Shown in pieces: positions 50,142 to 60,450 of a DNA stretch of 64,000 nt. Origin of the DNA: Clostridia bacterium (GTDB lineage: Bacteria; Bacillota; Limnochordia; DTU080; RSA5). The notes beneath the pieces are model-generated. The model ran no database searches and had not been told where the DNA came from. It saw nothing but the letters and a program-made list of their open reading frames with translations. The DNA is taken from NCBI GenBank assembly GCA_002919235.1, contig PKEX01000011.1:78456-142455 (forward strand), read 5' to 3'. How positions within the stretch are numbered: the first letter of the stretch is position 1; the number at the start of each line of letters is the position of its first letter. A program made the translations under genes and the position numbers.

Positions 50142-51053
50142 GTGAGTGGGAAGACCGCCTTTCTGAGCGATCCGATGGCGTTGTTTGCCGACGTCGCCCA
50201 CCGGGTGCGAGACCGGATTCTTCACGGGGGCTGCAGCGCCCGCCGGGTGGTGGAGGCGCGGGCGGAAGGGTACCGGCAGTGGGATCCGCAAGTGCTGGCG
50301 GCAGACCGCATCGCCGAGGAGCTGATCCTCGAGAGGCTCCGGGCGGAGGGGAGCCGGGTGACGGTCATCTCGGAAGAGGCGGGCGTGGTGGTCCTCCCTT
50401 CGCCTGGAGCGCCGCCGGACGGAAGCGACGGGTACTACTTGGTGATGGATCCCCTCGACGGCAGCATCCTCTACGAGCGGGACATTCCCGCTTTCTGGGC
50501 CGTCGCGATGGGCCTTTGGAAGGGCTCCCGGCACGTGGCCACGCTGGTGATGGACTTGGCCAGCGGCAAGGCGTGGCACGCAGAGAGCGGTCTCGTGAGC
50601 GAACGGGACTCCTCGGGCCGGCACCGCCGCCTGGGCGGGGCCCCGGACGGCCTCGAGTACCGCACGGCTTCTGCCACTCGCCTCTCCGACGCGTACGTGG
50701 CCACCTACCTGATGAAGCCTCACTACCTGCGCCCCGTCGTCCAGCGTTTTCACAACGTGTTTCTCGCGTCCCGGTTCGTGGTCCCCATCGGGGGCCCCCT
50801 GGCCTGGGCGTACGTCGCGTCGGGCCGGATCGACGCCTACGTCCCGCTCAACCAGCCGCTGACGGAAGTGTACTCCGCCATGGGCGTGGCCCGGGAGGCC
50901 GGCTGCATCATCACGGACTTGGAAGGGAACGAGCCCCGGCTCGTGCCCGACATCCACCAGCGCTACTCCCTGGTCTGCGCCCGTGATCCCAACCTGCATG
51001 CGGAGATTCTCGAACGGATCCACCAAGGAGGGGAGGATGCCGAGGCGATGTAA
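50142..51053 (+). CDS. inositol-monophosphatase/FBPase-fold protein with altered third motif
   Basis: A 303-residue IMPase-superfamily protein. Metal-binding residues are recognisable in VISEEAG (78-79) and DPLDGSILYERDIP (103-108). The third motif, normally WDxAAG, reads TEVYSAMGVAREAG (Thr241-Glu242), so the metal/catalytic Asp is replaced by Glu or is shifted. It might act on a sugar phosphate, consistent with the phosphosugar-type regulator upstream. The start is uncertain: GTG 50142 has GGGGGAGGG about 11 nt upstream, while TTG 50070 and ATG 50097 lie in or beside the operator. Confidence 0.75.
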   Translation: MSGKTAFLSDPMALFADVAHRVRDRILHGGCSARRVVEARAEGYRQWDPQVLAADRIAEELILERLRAEGSRVTVISEEAGVVVLPSPGAPPDGSDGYYLVMDPLDGSILYERDIPAFWAVAMGLWKGSRHVATLVMDLASGKAWHAESGLVSERDSSGRHRRLGGAPDGLEYRTASATRLSDAYVATYLMKPHYLRPVVQRFHNVFLASRFVVPIGGPLAWAYVASGRIDAYVPLNQPLTEVYSAMGVAREAGCIITDLEGNEPRLVPDIHQRYSLVCARDPNLHAEILERIHQGGEDAEAM

Positions 51054-51115
51054 AGCAGGCCGCTGCTCCTTTTCTCAGATTACATCGCCACAAACAAGCT
51101 AGGAGGTTGCAGTCG

Positions 51116-52078
51116 ATGAAACGCAGTGGACTCTACGCGAAAAGGCTATCGGTGGTGTTGTGCGCAGTCATCCTGGCGGCGCTGGTCTTCGCCCCGGCGG
51201 CGGCGGCCCAGTGGCCCGACGGAAAGGCAGTGACGCTGGTCGTCCCCTTCGCCGCCGGCGGCGGGACCGACATCATCGCCCGCATGCTGGTGGAGGCGAT
51301 GCAGCCGTACGTCAACGGGCCCATCGTCATCAAGAACGTGCCCGGCTCGGGCAGCGGCATCGGCACCAACGAGGTGATGCTGGCCCGGCCGGACGGGTAC
51401 ACGCTGCTCCTTTCGGGGACGCACACCATCACCGCGGCGCTGCAGGGGTACACCATCCGGAGCCTCGATTCCCTGGAGCACGTCGCGAGCCTCAACTGGG
51501 ACCCGTACGTCATCGCCGTGGGCGTCAACCAGCCGTACCACACTCTTGAAGAACTCATTGAGGCCGGCTCCGCCGTCACGTTCGGCAATGCCGGGGCCGG
51601 CGCCCTGACGCACTTGATCTCCGAGGCGCTCAACGAGGCCACGGGGGCGGGCTGGCGCATCGTTCCCTTCAACGGCGGGGCGCAGCTCATCGCCAACGTG
51701 GTGGGCGGCCACGTGGTGGCTGGTATCTTCTCCCAGTCGGAGATGCTGGGGCAGCTCACCACGCTCCGCCCGCTGGCGGTGACCAGCTCGACCCGCTCGC
51801 CGCTCTTCCCGGACATTCCCACCTTGGAGGAGCTGGGTTACACCGGGATCCCGCAGGGGAGCTTCCGCTCCATCAGCGCGCCCAAAGGCCTGGCCCCCGA
51901 GGTGAAGCAGGCCATCGCCAAGGCGGTGTACAGCGGGCTCACGGACCCCAAGTTCCGCCAGTACGCGGCGGAAAACGGCTTGATCGAGACGTACCTCGAG
52001 GGCCCGGAGCTGGAGGCCTACTATGCGGAGCTCGAGGAGCTCCTCCGCGGCCTGCTGGAGAAGATCGGCGCCCTCTAA
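51116..52078 (+). CDS. tripartite tricarboxylate transporter substrate-binding protein (Bug/TctC)
   Basis: A 320-residue extracytoplasmic binding protein. It has a signal peptide (about residues 1-29, ending AAAAQWP) and the Bug fold: VTLVVPFAAGGGTDIIARML, VIKNVPGSGSGIGTNEVM and RPDGYTLLLSG. The ligand is unknown; Bug proteins bind diverse carboxylates. AGGAGG lies 9 nt before the ATG at 51116. It heads tctC-tctB-tctA. Confidence 0.92.
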   Translation: MKRSGLYAKRLSVVLCAVILAALVFAPAAAAQWPDGKAVTLVVPFAAGGGTDIIARMLVEAMQPYVNGPIVIKNVPGSGSGIGTNEVMLARPDGYTLLLSGTHTITAALQGYTIRSLDSLEHVASLNWDPYVIAVGVNQPYHTLEELIEAGSAVTFGNAGAGALTHLISEALNEATGAGWRIVPFNGGAQLIANVVGGHVVAGIFSQSEMLGQLTTLRPLAVTSSTRSPLFPDIPTLEELGYTGIPQGSFRSISAPKGLAPEVKQAIAKAVYSGLTDPKFRQYAAENGLIETYLEGPELEAYYAELEELLRGLLEKIGAL

Positions 52079-52209
52079 ACGCCGCGGCCTGAAGGCGGCC
52101 GGCTCCTCCTCGGCGCCCCACCCCCGCCAGGGAGCGGCGGGGCGTTCGAGGAGGAGCGCCGTCGCGGCTCCGGCGCTTTTGCCATCTTGGGAAAAAGGGG
52201 CGTCCCGCG

Positions 52210-52656
52210 ATGAACTGGTTCTTGCTGGCCCTGGGCGCCGGTTACCTCTACCTGACGTACCAGCTGCCGAGCCGGAGCATCTCCGGAGATCCCGGAGTGA
52301 AGCTGATGCCGTACGTCATCGGGGTGCTCACCGTCGCCTTTACGGCGTACCACACCGTCCAGGACCTGCGGAAAAGCCGCCCGCCCGTCCGGTGGCGGTC
52401 CGTTGGCGCTGTGGCGGCGGCCTCCCTCATCATGCTGGCCTACGTCGGGCTGATGAATCCCTTGGGATTTGAGCTGGCTACGGGCTTGTTCTTGATCGCG
52501 ACGGCCGCGTTCTTCAAGCCGCCGGACAGCGCGAGGGCATGGGCGGTCATCATCCTCTTTGCGGTCCTGGCCACGGCGGCAGTCTCGCTCCTTTTCGGCA
52601 CCGTCTTCAACGTCAACCTGCCCGAGGCCCGGTGGCTTCAGGCGCTGAGAGGTTGA
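52210..52656 (+). CDS. tripartite tricarboxylate transporter small membrane subunit (TctB)
   Basis: A 148-residue protein with four predicted helices. It has the TctB layout (FLLALGAGYLYLTYQLP at the N-terminus) and lies between the binding protein and TctA. It is divergent in sequence, as TctB proteins usually are. It ends 5 nt before the tctA start. Confidence 0.85.
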   Translation: MNWFLLALGAGYLYLTYQLPSRSISGDPGVKLMPYVIGVLTVAFTAYHTVQDLRKSRPPVRWRSVGAVAAASLIMLAYVGLMNPLGFELATGLFLIATAAFFKPPDSARAWAVIILFAVLATAAVSLLFGTVFNVNLPEARWLQALRG

Positions 52657-52661
52657 GACCC

Positions 52662-54167
52662 ATGCATGAGCTCTTGAGCGCGGTGGCCAAAATCCTGTCG
52701 TATCCGACCATCCTGTGGATCGCGCTGGGCGAGGTCCTCGGCATCCTGCTGGGTGCGCTGCCCGGGCTCACCGCGACCATGGGCATGGCGCTGATGCTGC
52801 CTATCAGCTTTTACTTGACGCCGGAGGCCTCCATCGGGCTGATGCTGGGCGTCTACTTCGGAGCCGTCTCGGGCGCGTCGATCCCGGCCATCCTCTTTGG
52901 GATCCCGGGCAACCCCAACGCCATCGCCACCGTGTACGACGGGTACGCGATGGCCAGGAAGGGCGAGGGCGGCGTGGCGCTGGGAACGGCAGTGGTGGCG
53001 TCCTTCATCGGCGGTCTCGGGAGCATGCTGGTGCTCTTTTTCGCCGCACCCCTCCTGGCCGCGGCCTCCCTGTGGTTCGGCCCGGCCGAATACTTCTCAC
53101 TGGCCGTGGCATCGCTTACGGTCATCGCCGCGACGTCGGGCAAGGCCATCTCCAAGGGGATCCTGGCGGCCCTCTTCGGCATGATGCTGGGCACGGTGGG
53201 AATCGACAGCATCGCGGGGCTGCCCCGGTTTACCCTGGGCAACATCTACCTGCTCAACGGGTTTTCTCTGGTCGCGGCCCTGATCGGGCTCTTCGGCATC
53301 GCCCAGGTCCTGGAGGACTTGGAGACGACCCGGAAGGGCGGGCTCCAGGCAGTGATCCCCAAGATCGGCAAGGTCTTCCCGTCGATGAAGTACCTGATCA
53401 GCCGGGCCCGCATCATCCTGGAATCCATCGGGATCGGCACGGTGATCGGGGCGCTGCCCGGAGCAGGGGCCAGCGTCGGGGTGGTCCTGGCCTACGAGCG
53501 GGCCCGGGAGATCTCGCCTGAGAAGGAGAAGTTCGGCAAGGGCGCCCTGGACGGCGTCCTGGCGCCGGAAGTGGCCAACAACGCCTGCATCGGCGGCGGC
53601 CTCATCCCCACGCTGGCGCTGGGCATCCCCGGCGAGTCCGCCGCCGTGATGCTGATGGCCGCCTTGATCATGCACGGCATTGCGCCGGGGCCGATGCTTT
53701 TCGGCAAGCACATGGACCTGGTCTACGCCATCTTCGTGGCCATGGTGGTCTCCAACATCTGCATGCTCCTCTTCCAGCTGGGCGGCGTCCGCCTCTTCGC
53801 CCGGGCGCTGATGATCCCCCCGTACCTCCTCAGCACCCTGGTCCTGCTCCTTTCGATCATCGGCGCCTTCGCCCTGGAGAGCTCGGTCTTTGACGCCTTT
53901 GCCGCGGTGGCCTTCGGCATTCTGGGCTGGTGGATGAAGCGGGCCGGCTACCCGGTGATTCCCCTGGTGCTGGGCCTGATCCTCGGGCCGATGCTGGAGT
54001 CGGAGTTCCGGCGGGCGGTGATGATCGCGGGGACCTACACCACGTTCTTCACCCGGCCCTTGAGCCTGGCGCTCCTGGCAGGGGGCGCGCTCTACCTGGC
54101 GCACCAGATCCGCAAGCTCCGGAAAGAAGCGGCGGCCGAGGCCGCAGCATCCGGAGGTGGCGCCTGA
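52662..54167 (+). CDS. tripartite tricarboxylate transporter large permease (TctA)
   Basis: A 501-residue permease with about twelve helices. Conserved segments include VLGILLGALPGLTATMGMALMLPISF, GAVSGASIPAILFGIPG and GTVIGALPGAGASVGVVLAYERAR. It couples substrate entry to a cation gradient together with TctB and TctC. The ATG at 52662 has GAGAGG upstream. The stop overlaps the next gene by 1 nt (TGATG). Confidence 0.93.
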   Translation: MHELLSAVAKILSYPTILWIALGEVLGILLGALPGLTATMGMALMLPISFYLTPEASIGLMLGVYFGAVSGASIPAILFGIPGNPNAIATVYDGYAMARKGEGGVALGTAVVASFIGGLGSMLVLFFAAPLLAAASLWFGPAEYFSLAVASLTVIAATSGKAISKGILAALFGMMLGTVGIDSIAGLPRFTLGNIYLLNGFSLVAALIGLFGIAQVLEDLETTRKGGLQAVIPKIGKVFPSMKYLISRARIILESIGIGTVIGALPGAGASVGVVLAYERAREISPEKEKFGKGALDGVLAPEVANNACIGGGLIPTLALGIPGESAAVMLMAALIMHGIAPGPMLFGKHMDLVYAIFVAMVVSNICMLLFQLGGVRLFARALMIPPYLLSTLVLLLSIIGAFALESSVFDAFAAVAFGILGWWMKRAGYPVIPLVLGLILGPMLESEFRRAVMIAGTYTTFFTRPLSLALLAGGALYLAHQIRKLRKEAAAEAAASGGGA

Positions 54168-55033
54168 TGCGGCTGCTTTTCCTCGGTACCGGTGCCGCCG
54201 AAGAGGTGCCTTCCGTCTGGTGCGCCTGCGCCAAGTGCCGCCGTATCCGCGAGCTGGGGGGGCGCAACCGGCGGCGAAACGCCTGCGCCTTCCTGGAGCC
54301 GGACGTGGTGATCGACCACCCGCCCACCCTCACGTCCCAGGCTTGGGACGCCGGCGTCGACCTGAGCGCCGTGCGCCACCTGGTCTTTACCCACGGGCAC
54401 ATGGACCATTTCTACCCCCACCTCTTCCGCTGGCGGCTGGGAGACGGCAGGGAGGAACCTCAAGGCGGTGCCCCGGTGGTGCCCCGCTACGGCCAGCTGC
54501 CCCTGCTCTTTGTCTACGGCTCGGAAAAACTGCTGGACGACGTCGCGGCCTCGCTGCGGGGCAGCACTCCCGAAGCGCTGCGCATGGCGCTCTGCCCGGT
54601 GCGGGCCGGCCAGTCCTTCGCAGTGGGCTCGTACCGGTTTACGGCGATCCCCGCCAACCATCCGGTCCCGGGAGACGTCTCGTTCAATTACCTCATCGAA
54701 GATCAGGCAGGGCGGGCGCTCCTCTACGGCCTCGACGGCGGGACCCCGCCGGAAGAGGCGTGGGAGCTCTTGGAAGGGCGGCAGCTGGACGCGGTGATCC
54801 TCGACGCGACCACCGGCTTTACCGGACACGGGGCGGCCAGCAACCACATGTCGCTCCACGACGTGCGGGAGGTGGTCGCCCGCCTGCGGAAGATCGGCGC
54901 GCTGGCGCCCGGTTCCCGGGTGGTCCTCTCCCACATCAACGCCCACCACTGGCCGCCGCACGACGAGGCGGCGCCCCGGGTGGAACGGGAGGGGATGATC
55001 CTCAGTTACGACGGGATGTGGCTTGAGCTCTGA
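54167..55033 (+). CDS. PhnP-like metallo-beta-lactamase-fold hydrolase
   Basis: A 288-residue MBL-fold protein. The metal motif is FTHGHMDH (His76, His78, Asp80, His81), with further His in the middle and at the end. The N-terminal CxCxxC (Cys19, 21, 24) matches the structural zinc site of PhnP, which hydrolyses ribosyl cyclic phosphates. It is translationally coupled to tctA and ends the block at a terminator. A cyclic-phosphate or phosphodiester substrate is suggested by family and context but unproven. Confidence 0.86.
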   Translation: MRLLFLGTGAAEEVPSVWCACAKCRRIRELGGRNRRRNACAFLEPDVVIDHPPTLTSQAWDAGVDLSAVRHLVFTHGHMDHFYPHLFRWRLGDGREEPQGGAPVVPRYGQLPLLFVYGSEKLLDDVAASLRGSTPEALRMALCPVRAGQSFAVGSYRFTAIPANHPVPGDVSFNYLIEDQAGRALLYGLDGGTPPEEAWELLEGRQLDAVILDATTGFTGHGAASNHMSLHDVREVVARLRKIGALAPGSRVVLSHINAHHWPPHDEAAPRVEREGMILSYDGMWLEL

Positions 55034-55079
55034 CGCGTCAGCGGGACGGCCGTGCGCCCGGCGGCGAAGTCAAGGAAAA

Positions 55080-55105
55080 GGCCCCGCGCGGACCGCGGGG
55101 CCTTT
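55080..55105 (+). terminator. terminator after the TTT-transporter operon
   Basis: A 9-bp GGCCCCGCG / CGCGGGGCC hairpin with a 5-nt loop, preceded by AAAA and followed by TTT. It fits a short intrinsic terminator for the block that begins at the RpiR gene. Confidence 0.7.
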
Positions 55106-55247
55106 GGCAGATGATGTCGCGGAGGGTCTTTCCAGGAACCGGTTCCAACGCGCGGGTGGGGGGTGTTTGCATTGGCCGGTCCCTCGGGCGACCCTCGTGC
55201 ATCCTCGGAGAGTGAATTTGACCTTTCTTTGCAACGTCCCTTCTCTA

Positions 55248-55276
55248 TTAGAAACTGTTCATAAAATGTTCATAAT
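55248..55276 (+). promoter_or_regulatory. candidate promoter with direct-repeat operator
   Basis: CATAAT (55271-55276) with a weak -35 (TTAGAA, 55248-55253) at 17 bp. Two TGTTCATAA repeats (55256-55264 and 55267-55275) lie across it 11 bp apart, one helical turn, suggesting a regulator-binding site for the GH51 gene. Confidence 0.45.
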
Positions 55277-55405
55277 TCGAGGACCAGCGGGGCCGGCGGA
55301 GGAAAGGCAGTCCAGGGAGCGAATCCTCCCGGCGAGCGAGCCGCGGGCGAAAACGGCGCTTTACGGCGGCCCCGCAGCAAGAACGGTCAGAAAGGGTGGA
55401 GGCGT

Positions 55406-56881
<1,476 letters not shown>

Positions 56882-56891
56882 AACGCCGGAC

Positions 56892-56944
56892 AAGAGCAGG
56901 GCGCTGCGGGTGGATCTCCGCCCGCAGCGCCCTGTCTCTTTTCC
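56892..56944. terminator. bidirectional terminator between GH51 and GH127
   Basis: A 14-bp perfect stem (CAGGGCGCTGCGGG / CCCGCAGCGCCCTG) with a 10-nt loop lies between convergent genes, followed on the plus strand by TCTCTTTTC. It should serve both. Confidence 0.85.
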
Positions 56945-56955
56945 CGGGCGAATTC

Positions 56956-58818
56956 TCACGAGAGCCGTTCCGAGATGGACGACGCGGTGTAGTCCAGGAA
57001 GACGGCGTAATGCCCTTGCTGGGCCCCCTGGTTGGCGAAAGGCAGGAGCCGGGCGGAAAACTCCTTGGCGCCCGGCAAGCGCCGGTTCGCGCTCTCGCTG
57101 GCAAACATGGGAGCCCGGGGTTTTTGCACGGCGCGCACCCGGAGGGCGGGGCCGAGCCACCCTTCGGGGGCGGCCTCCTCCCGGAACAGCTCCGCCGGCG
57201 AGTCGCTGTCCAGCACCAGCTCGACGTCGTCGGGGTAGACGCCGTGGTTCCAGTAAAAGCGGGCCGGGTCGTCCTGCATCGACTGGAAGTACGCGTAGAC
57301 CAGCGGGCCCCGGATCACCGCCGCCTGCCTCGGCCCCCGCTGCAGGCGGATGGGCATGGGCAGCTGGAGCTCCACCCGGTCGCCCGGCCGCCACTCCCGC
57401 TCCACCCGTTCGTACGTGCCGGGGGCCGCGACCGCCGTGCCCTCTCCGTTCACGGCAATCCGCGCCTCATCGGCCCACGACGGGATGCGCAGGTGGAGGG
57501 TGAACCGGCACGGCGCCTCGGGCTGGACGGTGATGCGGACGAGGCCGTCGCTGGGGTAGGCAGTCTCCTGTACGAGGTGGACGGGAACGCCGCCCGCCTC
57601 GAAGCGGATCTCCGAATCGCAGTAGAGATGGATCGCCAGGCCGTCGCCGGTCCGGCCGTAGAGGAACGCCGGCATCCGGGCGATGAGCCGGGGCCCGGAC
57701 GAATTGCAGCAGTTGGGGGTGGAACACGGCTGGGCCGGATGGTTCATGGGGATCATGTAGTGCCAGTTGGAGCCGTCCGCCCGCTGGGCGGCCAGGAAGT
57801 TGTTGAGCAGCGTCCGCTCGATCTCCTCGGCGTACTCCGGCTTTCCCGTCCAGAGAAGCGCCTGGTTGGCCAGGAGGACCCAGCTGTGCATCGGGCAGAC
57901 CTCGATGTCGTTCCGGGGGTTGTAAAACGGGTACGGCACGTACCGCTCTCCCGAGCTCATCCCGCCGGTGATGAAAATCATCGTCTCCCGGATCCGGTCC
58001 ACGCAGCCGAGGACCACCCGGCGGTACTCTTCGCTGCCGGTGGCTTCGTAGAGCGCGGCGAGGCCCAGAAGCGTCATGTGAAGCGTGTGGGCGTGGACGT
58101 TTTCCCGCACCTGGTACACGTCGGCCTCTCCCGACGCCACCGCTTTCATCATCGAGTACGAACCGGTGTGCCGGCTTTCCGGATAGGTCTCCGCCCACTG
58201 GTCCCACATCTGGACGGTCTCCTCGCACCAGCGGATGACCGCCTCGTCGCCCGTCCGCAGCCCCAGGAGGACCATGGGTTCCAGGATCAGGGTGCCCTCG
58301 CCGCCGTCGTGGCCGTTGCCGGGGAATCTCCCCATGAGCGGGAAGCGCCCCTCTCCCACGCCCCACGTGCGCATGATGAAATCTCCGAGCCGCTTCGCCG
58401 TCTCGAGGGCCTGTTCCGAGCCCAGGAGTTCGTGGCAGACCAGGAGGCCGTGGATCAGGAAATACCATTCGTAAAGCTGCATGCCCCGGACGGGCGTCCG
58501 GTTCCACGGGGCGGTCACGCCCAGGTAGCCATCGGCTTCCTGGCTCCTTGCCAGTTGGTCGACTGCCTGGAGCACCCGCTCCGCCAGCTCGTCGTCGCGG
58601 CTGATCACCGCAGCGTAGGCTGCTGCATCCAGCCACTTGCCGGCCTGCTCCCCGATCCAAAACCATTCCTGGTGCGACTTTCTCTCATAGAGGGAGATGA
58701 AGTCCTCCACGAGCGTCCAGTTCTTGAGGCGCCGCTCCTTGTTGTTATGGAACCGCTCGCCCAGAAAGCCGCCGATCCGCTCAACGGCGTGGGGAGAGAT
58801 GTTGGAGAGGTGCACCAC
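56956..58818 (-). CDS. beta-L-arabinofuranosidase-like glycoside hydrolase, GH127
   Basis: A 620-residue (alpha/alpha)6-barrel enzyme of the GH127 (DUF1680) family. The zinc/cysteine active site is recognisable: IEVCPM (Glu306, Cys308) and the CysCys pair at 370-371 (TPNCC), the second-last matching the nucleophilic Cys of HypBA1. Glu291 is a candidate acid/base. Together with GH51 it points to use of L-arabinose-containing plant polymers. No signal peptide is seen. GTG 58818 or the next GTG is the start. Confidence 0.88.
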   Translation of the reverse strand: MVHLSNISPHAVERIGGFLGERFHNNKERRLKNWTLVEDFISLYERKSHQEWFWIGEQAGKWLDAAAYAAVISRDDELAERVLQAVDQLARSQEADGYLGVTAPWNRTPVRGMQLYEWYFLIHGLLVCHELLGSEQALETAKRLGDFIMRTWGVGEGRFPLMGRFPGNGHDGGEGTLILEPMVLLGLRTGDEAVIRWCEETVQMWDQWAETYPESRHTGSYSMMKAVASGEADVYQVRENVHAHTLHMTLLGLAALYEATGSEEYRRVVLGCVDRIRETMIFITGGMSSGERYVPYPFYNPRNDIEVCPMHSWVLLANQALLWTGKPEYAEEIERTLLNNFLAAQRADGSNWHYMIPMNHPAQPCSTPNCCNSSGPRLIARMPAFLYGRTGDGLAIHLYCDSEIRFEAGGVPVHLVQETAYPSDGLVRITVQPEAPCRFTLHLRIPSWADEARIAVNGEGTAVAAPGTYERVEREWRPGDRVELQLPMPIRLQRGPRQAAVIRGPLVYAYFQSMQDDPARFYWNHGVYPDDVELVLDSDSPAELFREEAAPEGWLGPALRVRAVQKPRAPMFASESANRRLPGAKEFSARLLPFANQGAQQGHYAVFLDYTASSISERLS

Positions 58819-58851
58819 CGCTCACTCCTCAAACCTGTGAAAATCTCGCGC

Positions 58852-60276
58852 CTACGGCTGCGCGGCCGGTTCAGGCGGCCGGGAGACGATCACTTTCTCC
58901 TTCCAGCGGCCCGTGAGGTAGTACCCGTAGTTGCACAGGAACCCCAACGCGGCGCTGACGGTGATCGACGCCCAGGCCCCGTTCACACCCCAGCCCAGGC
59001 GATAGGCTAGGAAATACGCCAGGGGCAGCCGGACCAGCCACAGCGTGAGCAGGCTGATCACCATGGACGGGGTGGTGTCGCCCGCGCCCCGCATCACCCC
59101 GGAGACGGTGAACATCAGCGCCAGCGGGACGTAGGATAGACCTACGATGCGCAGGTAGCCGACGCCTTCTCGAAGCACCGCCGGATCCGTGGTGAAGATC
59201 CGGATGAGCAGCGTCGGGTAGAGGAACGCGACCAGCGTCACCACCGCGGTGATGCCGAAGGCCAGCTGCATGCTCCAGCGGACGATCTCCCGCACCCGAT
59301 CGAGGCGGTTGGCGCCCAGGTTTTGCCCGACCAGCGCCGTCACCGCGAGGCTGATGGATTGGGCGGGCATAAAGGCGAACTGGTCCATGCGGCTGGCGAC
59401 GCCGAACGCGGCGACGGTGATGGGGCCGAAGGTGTTGATGATGGACGTGAGCACGATCATGGCAAAGGAGACCACTACGGACTGCAGGCCCGCGGGGATG
59501 CCCATCCGGAACATGGTGCGGCAGAGCTTGAAATCGAGTTTCCACAGCTTCGGGTCGAAAGACAAGAGATCGGTGTGCCGTGCGAGGTACCGAATGATCA
59601 GCACCGCGCTCAGCACCTGCGCCAAGACGGTGGCGATGGCGGCGCCCCTGATTCCCAGCGGGGGAATGGGCCCGAATCCAAAGATGAACAAGGGGTCGGC
59701 GGCGATGTTGAAGATGGTGGCGTACGCCAGGTACCTGAGGCCCGTCTGGGAGTCCCCCAGGCCGCGCAGGATGGAGCTCGCGACGTTGTAAAGGAACGAG
59801 GGGACCAGGCCGGTCAAGAAGATATTGAGATACACCACGGCCTGGTCGAAAATCTCCTCCGGGGTCTGCATCAGCCGGAGGATTCTCTCGCTGAGGGCGA
59901 GCCCCAGCAGCGTCGAGACGATCCCGGCCAAGGCGATGACCAGGTGGGAGTTGGCCACGGTCTTGCGGACCATGTGGTGGTCGCCTGCGCCCCGGTACTG
60001 GGCCACCATGGTGGTGCTGGCCATGGTGAGGCCCAGCACGAGAGAGACCAGGGCGAAGATGATGGGAAAGCTCACCGAGACGGCGCCGAGGGCCTCGGCC
60101 CCGATGAAGCGGCCCACCCAGAAGCTGTCGACCATGTTGTAGAGCGCCTGTAGGAGGTTGCCCAAGAACATGGGCAGCGAAAACCACAGGATGTGACCGG
60201 GGATGCTGCCGGTGGTGAAATCCCGCATCCGGCGGGCCCCGCCGCCGGCAGGTGGTGTCGAAGTTTGTCGACTCAC
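58852..60276 (-). CDS. MATE family efflux transporter
   Basis: A 474-residue twelve-helix exporter in the DinF/NorM group. Family segments include GHILWFSLPMFLGNLLQALYNMVDSFWVGRFIG, GALGAVSVSFPI and ASRMDQFAFMPAQSISLAVTALVGQNLGA. It uses a Na+ or H+ gradient to export organic cations. The start is taken as GTG 60276, with GAGAGAGGG about 5 nt upstream; ATG 60228, which begins at the family N-terminus, is possible. The gene lies 33 nt downstream of GH127's start codon. Confidence 0.9.
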   Translation of the reverse strand: MSRQTSTPPAGGGARRMRDFTTGSIPGHILWFSLPMFLGNLLQALYNMVDSFWVGRFIGAEALGAVSVSFPIIFALVSLVLGLTMASTTMVAQYRGAGDHHMVRKTVANSHLVIALAGIVSTLLGLALSERILRLMQTPEEIFDQAVVYLNIFLTGLVPSFLYNVASSILRGLGDSQTGLRYLAYATIFNIAADPLFIFGFGPIPPLGIRGAAIATVLAQVLSAVLIIRYLARHTDLLSFDPKLWKLDFKLCRTMFRMGIPAGLQSVVVSFAMIVLTSIINTFGPITVAAFGVASRMDQFAFMPAQSISLAVTALVGQNLGANRLDRVREIVRWSMQLAFGITAVVTLVAFLYPTLLIRIFTTDPAVLREGVGYLRIVGLSYVPLALMFTVSGVMRGAGDTTPSMVISLLTLWLVRLPLAYFLAYRLGWGVNGAWASITVSAALGFLCNYGYYLTGRWKEKVIVSRPPEPAAQP

Positions 60277-60383
60277 GGGTGACCCTCTCTCCCCACGGGT
60301 TCTGGCCTCGCGCATAACATCAACCTATCGCAAGGCGAATCCCGTGTCAATTGCAAGGGACCCGTCATACGTTGTCGTGCACG

Positions 60384-60450
60384 GCCCTAGGTAAGGGGGC
60401 TGCCCGCCCGGGGCGGCCCTGCAGCGCCGCGGCCCTGCATGGCCTAGGGC
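60384..60450. repeat. inverted repeat past the kinase-like gene
   Basis: GCCCTAGG (60384-60391) and CCTAGGGC (60443-60450) form an 8-bp inverted repeat flanking about 51 nt of very GC-rich sequence. The right arm contains the stop codon of the kinase-like gene, so the structure may end that transcript. Confidence 0.35.
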
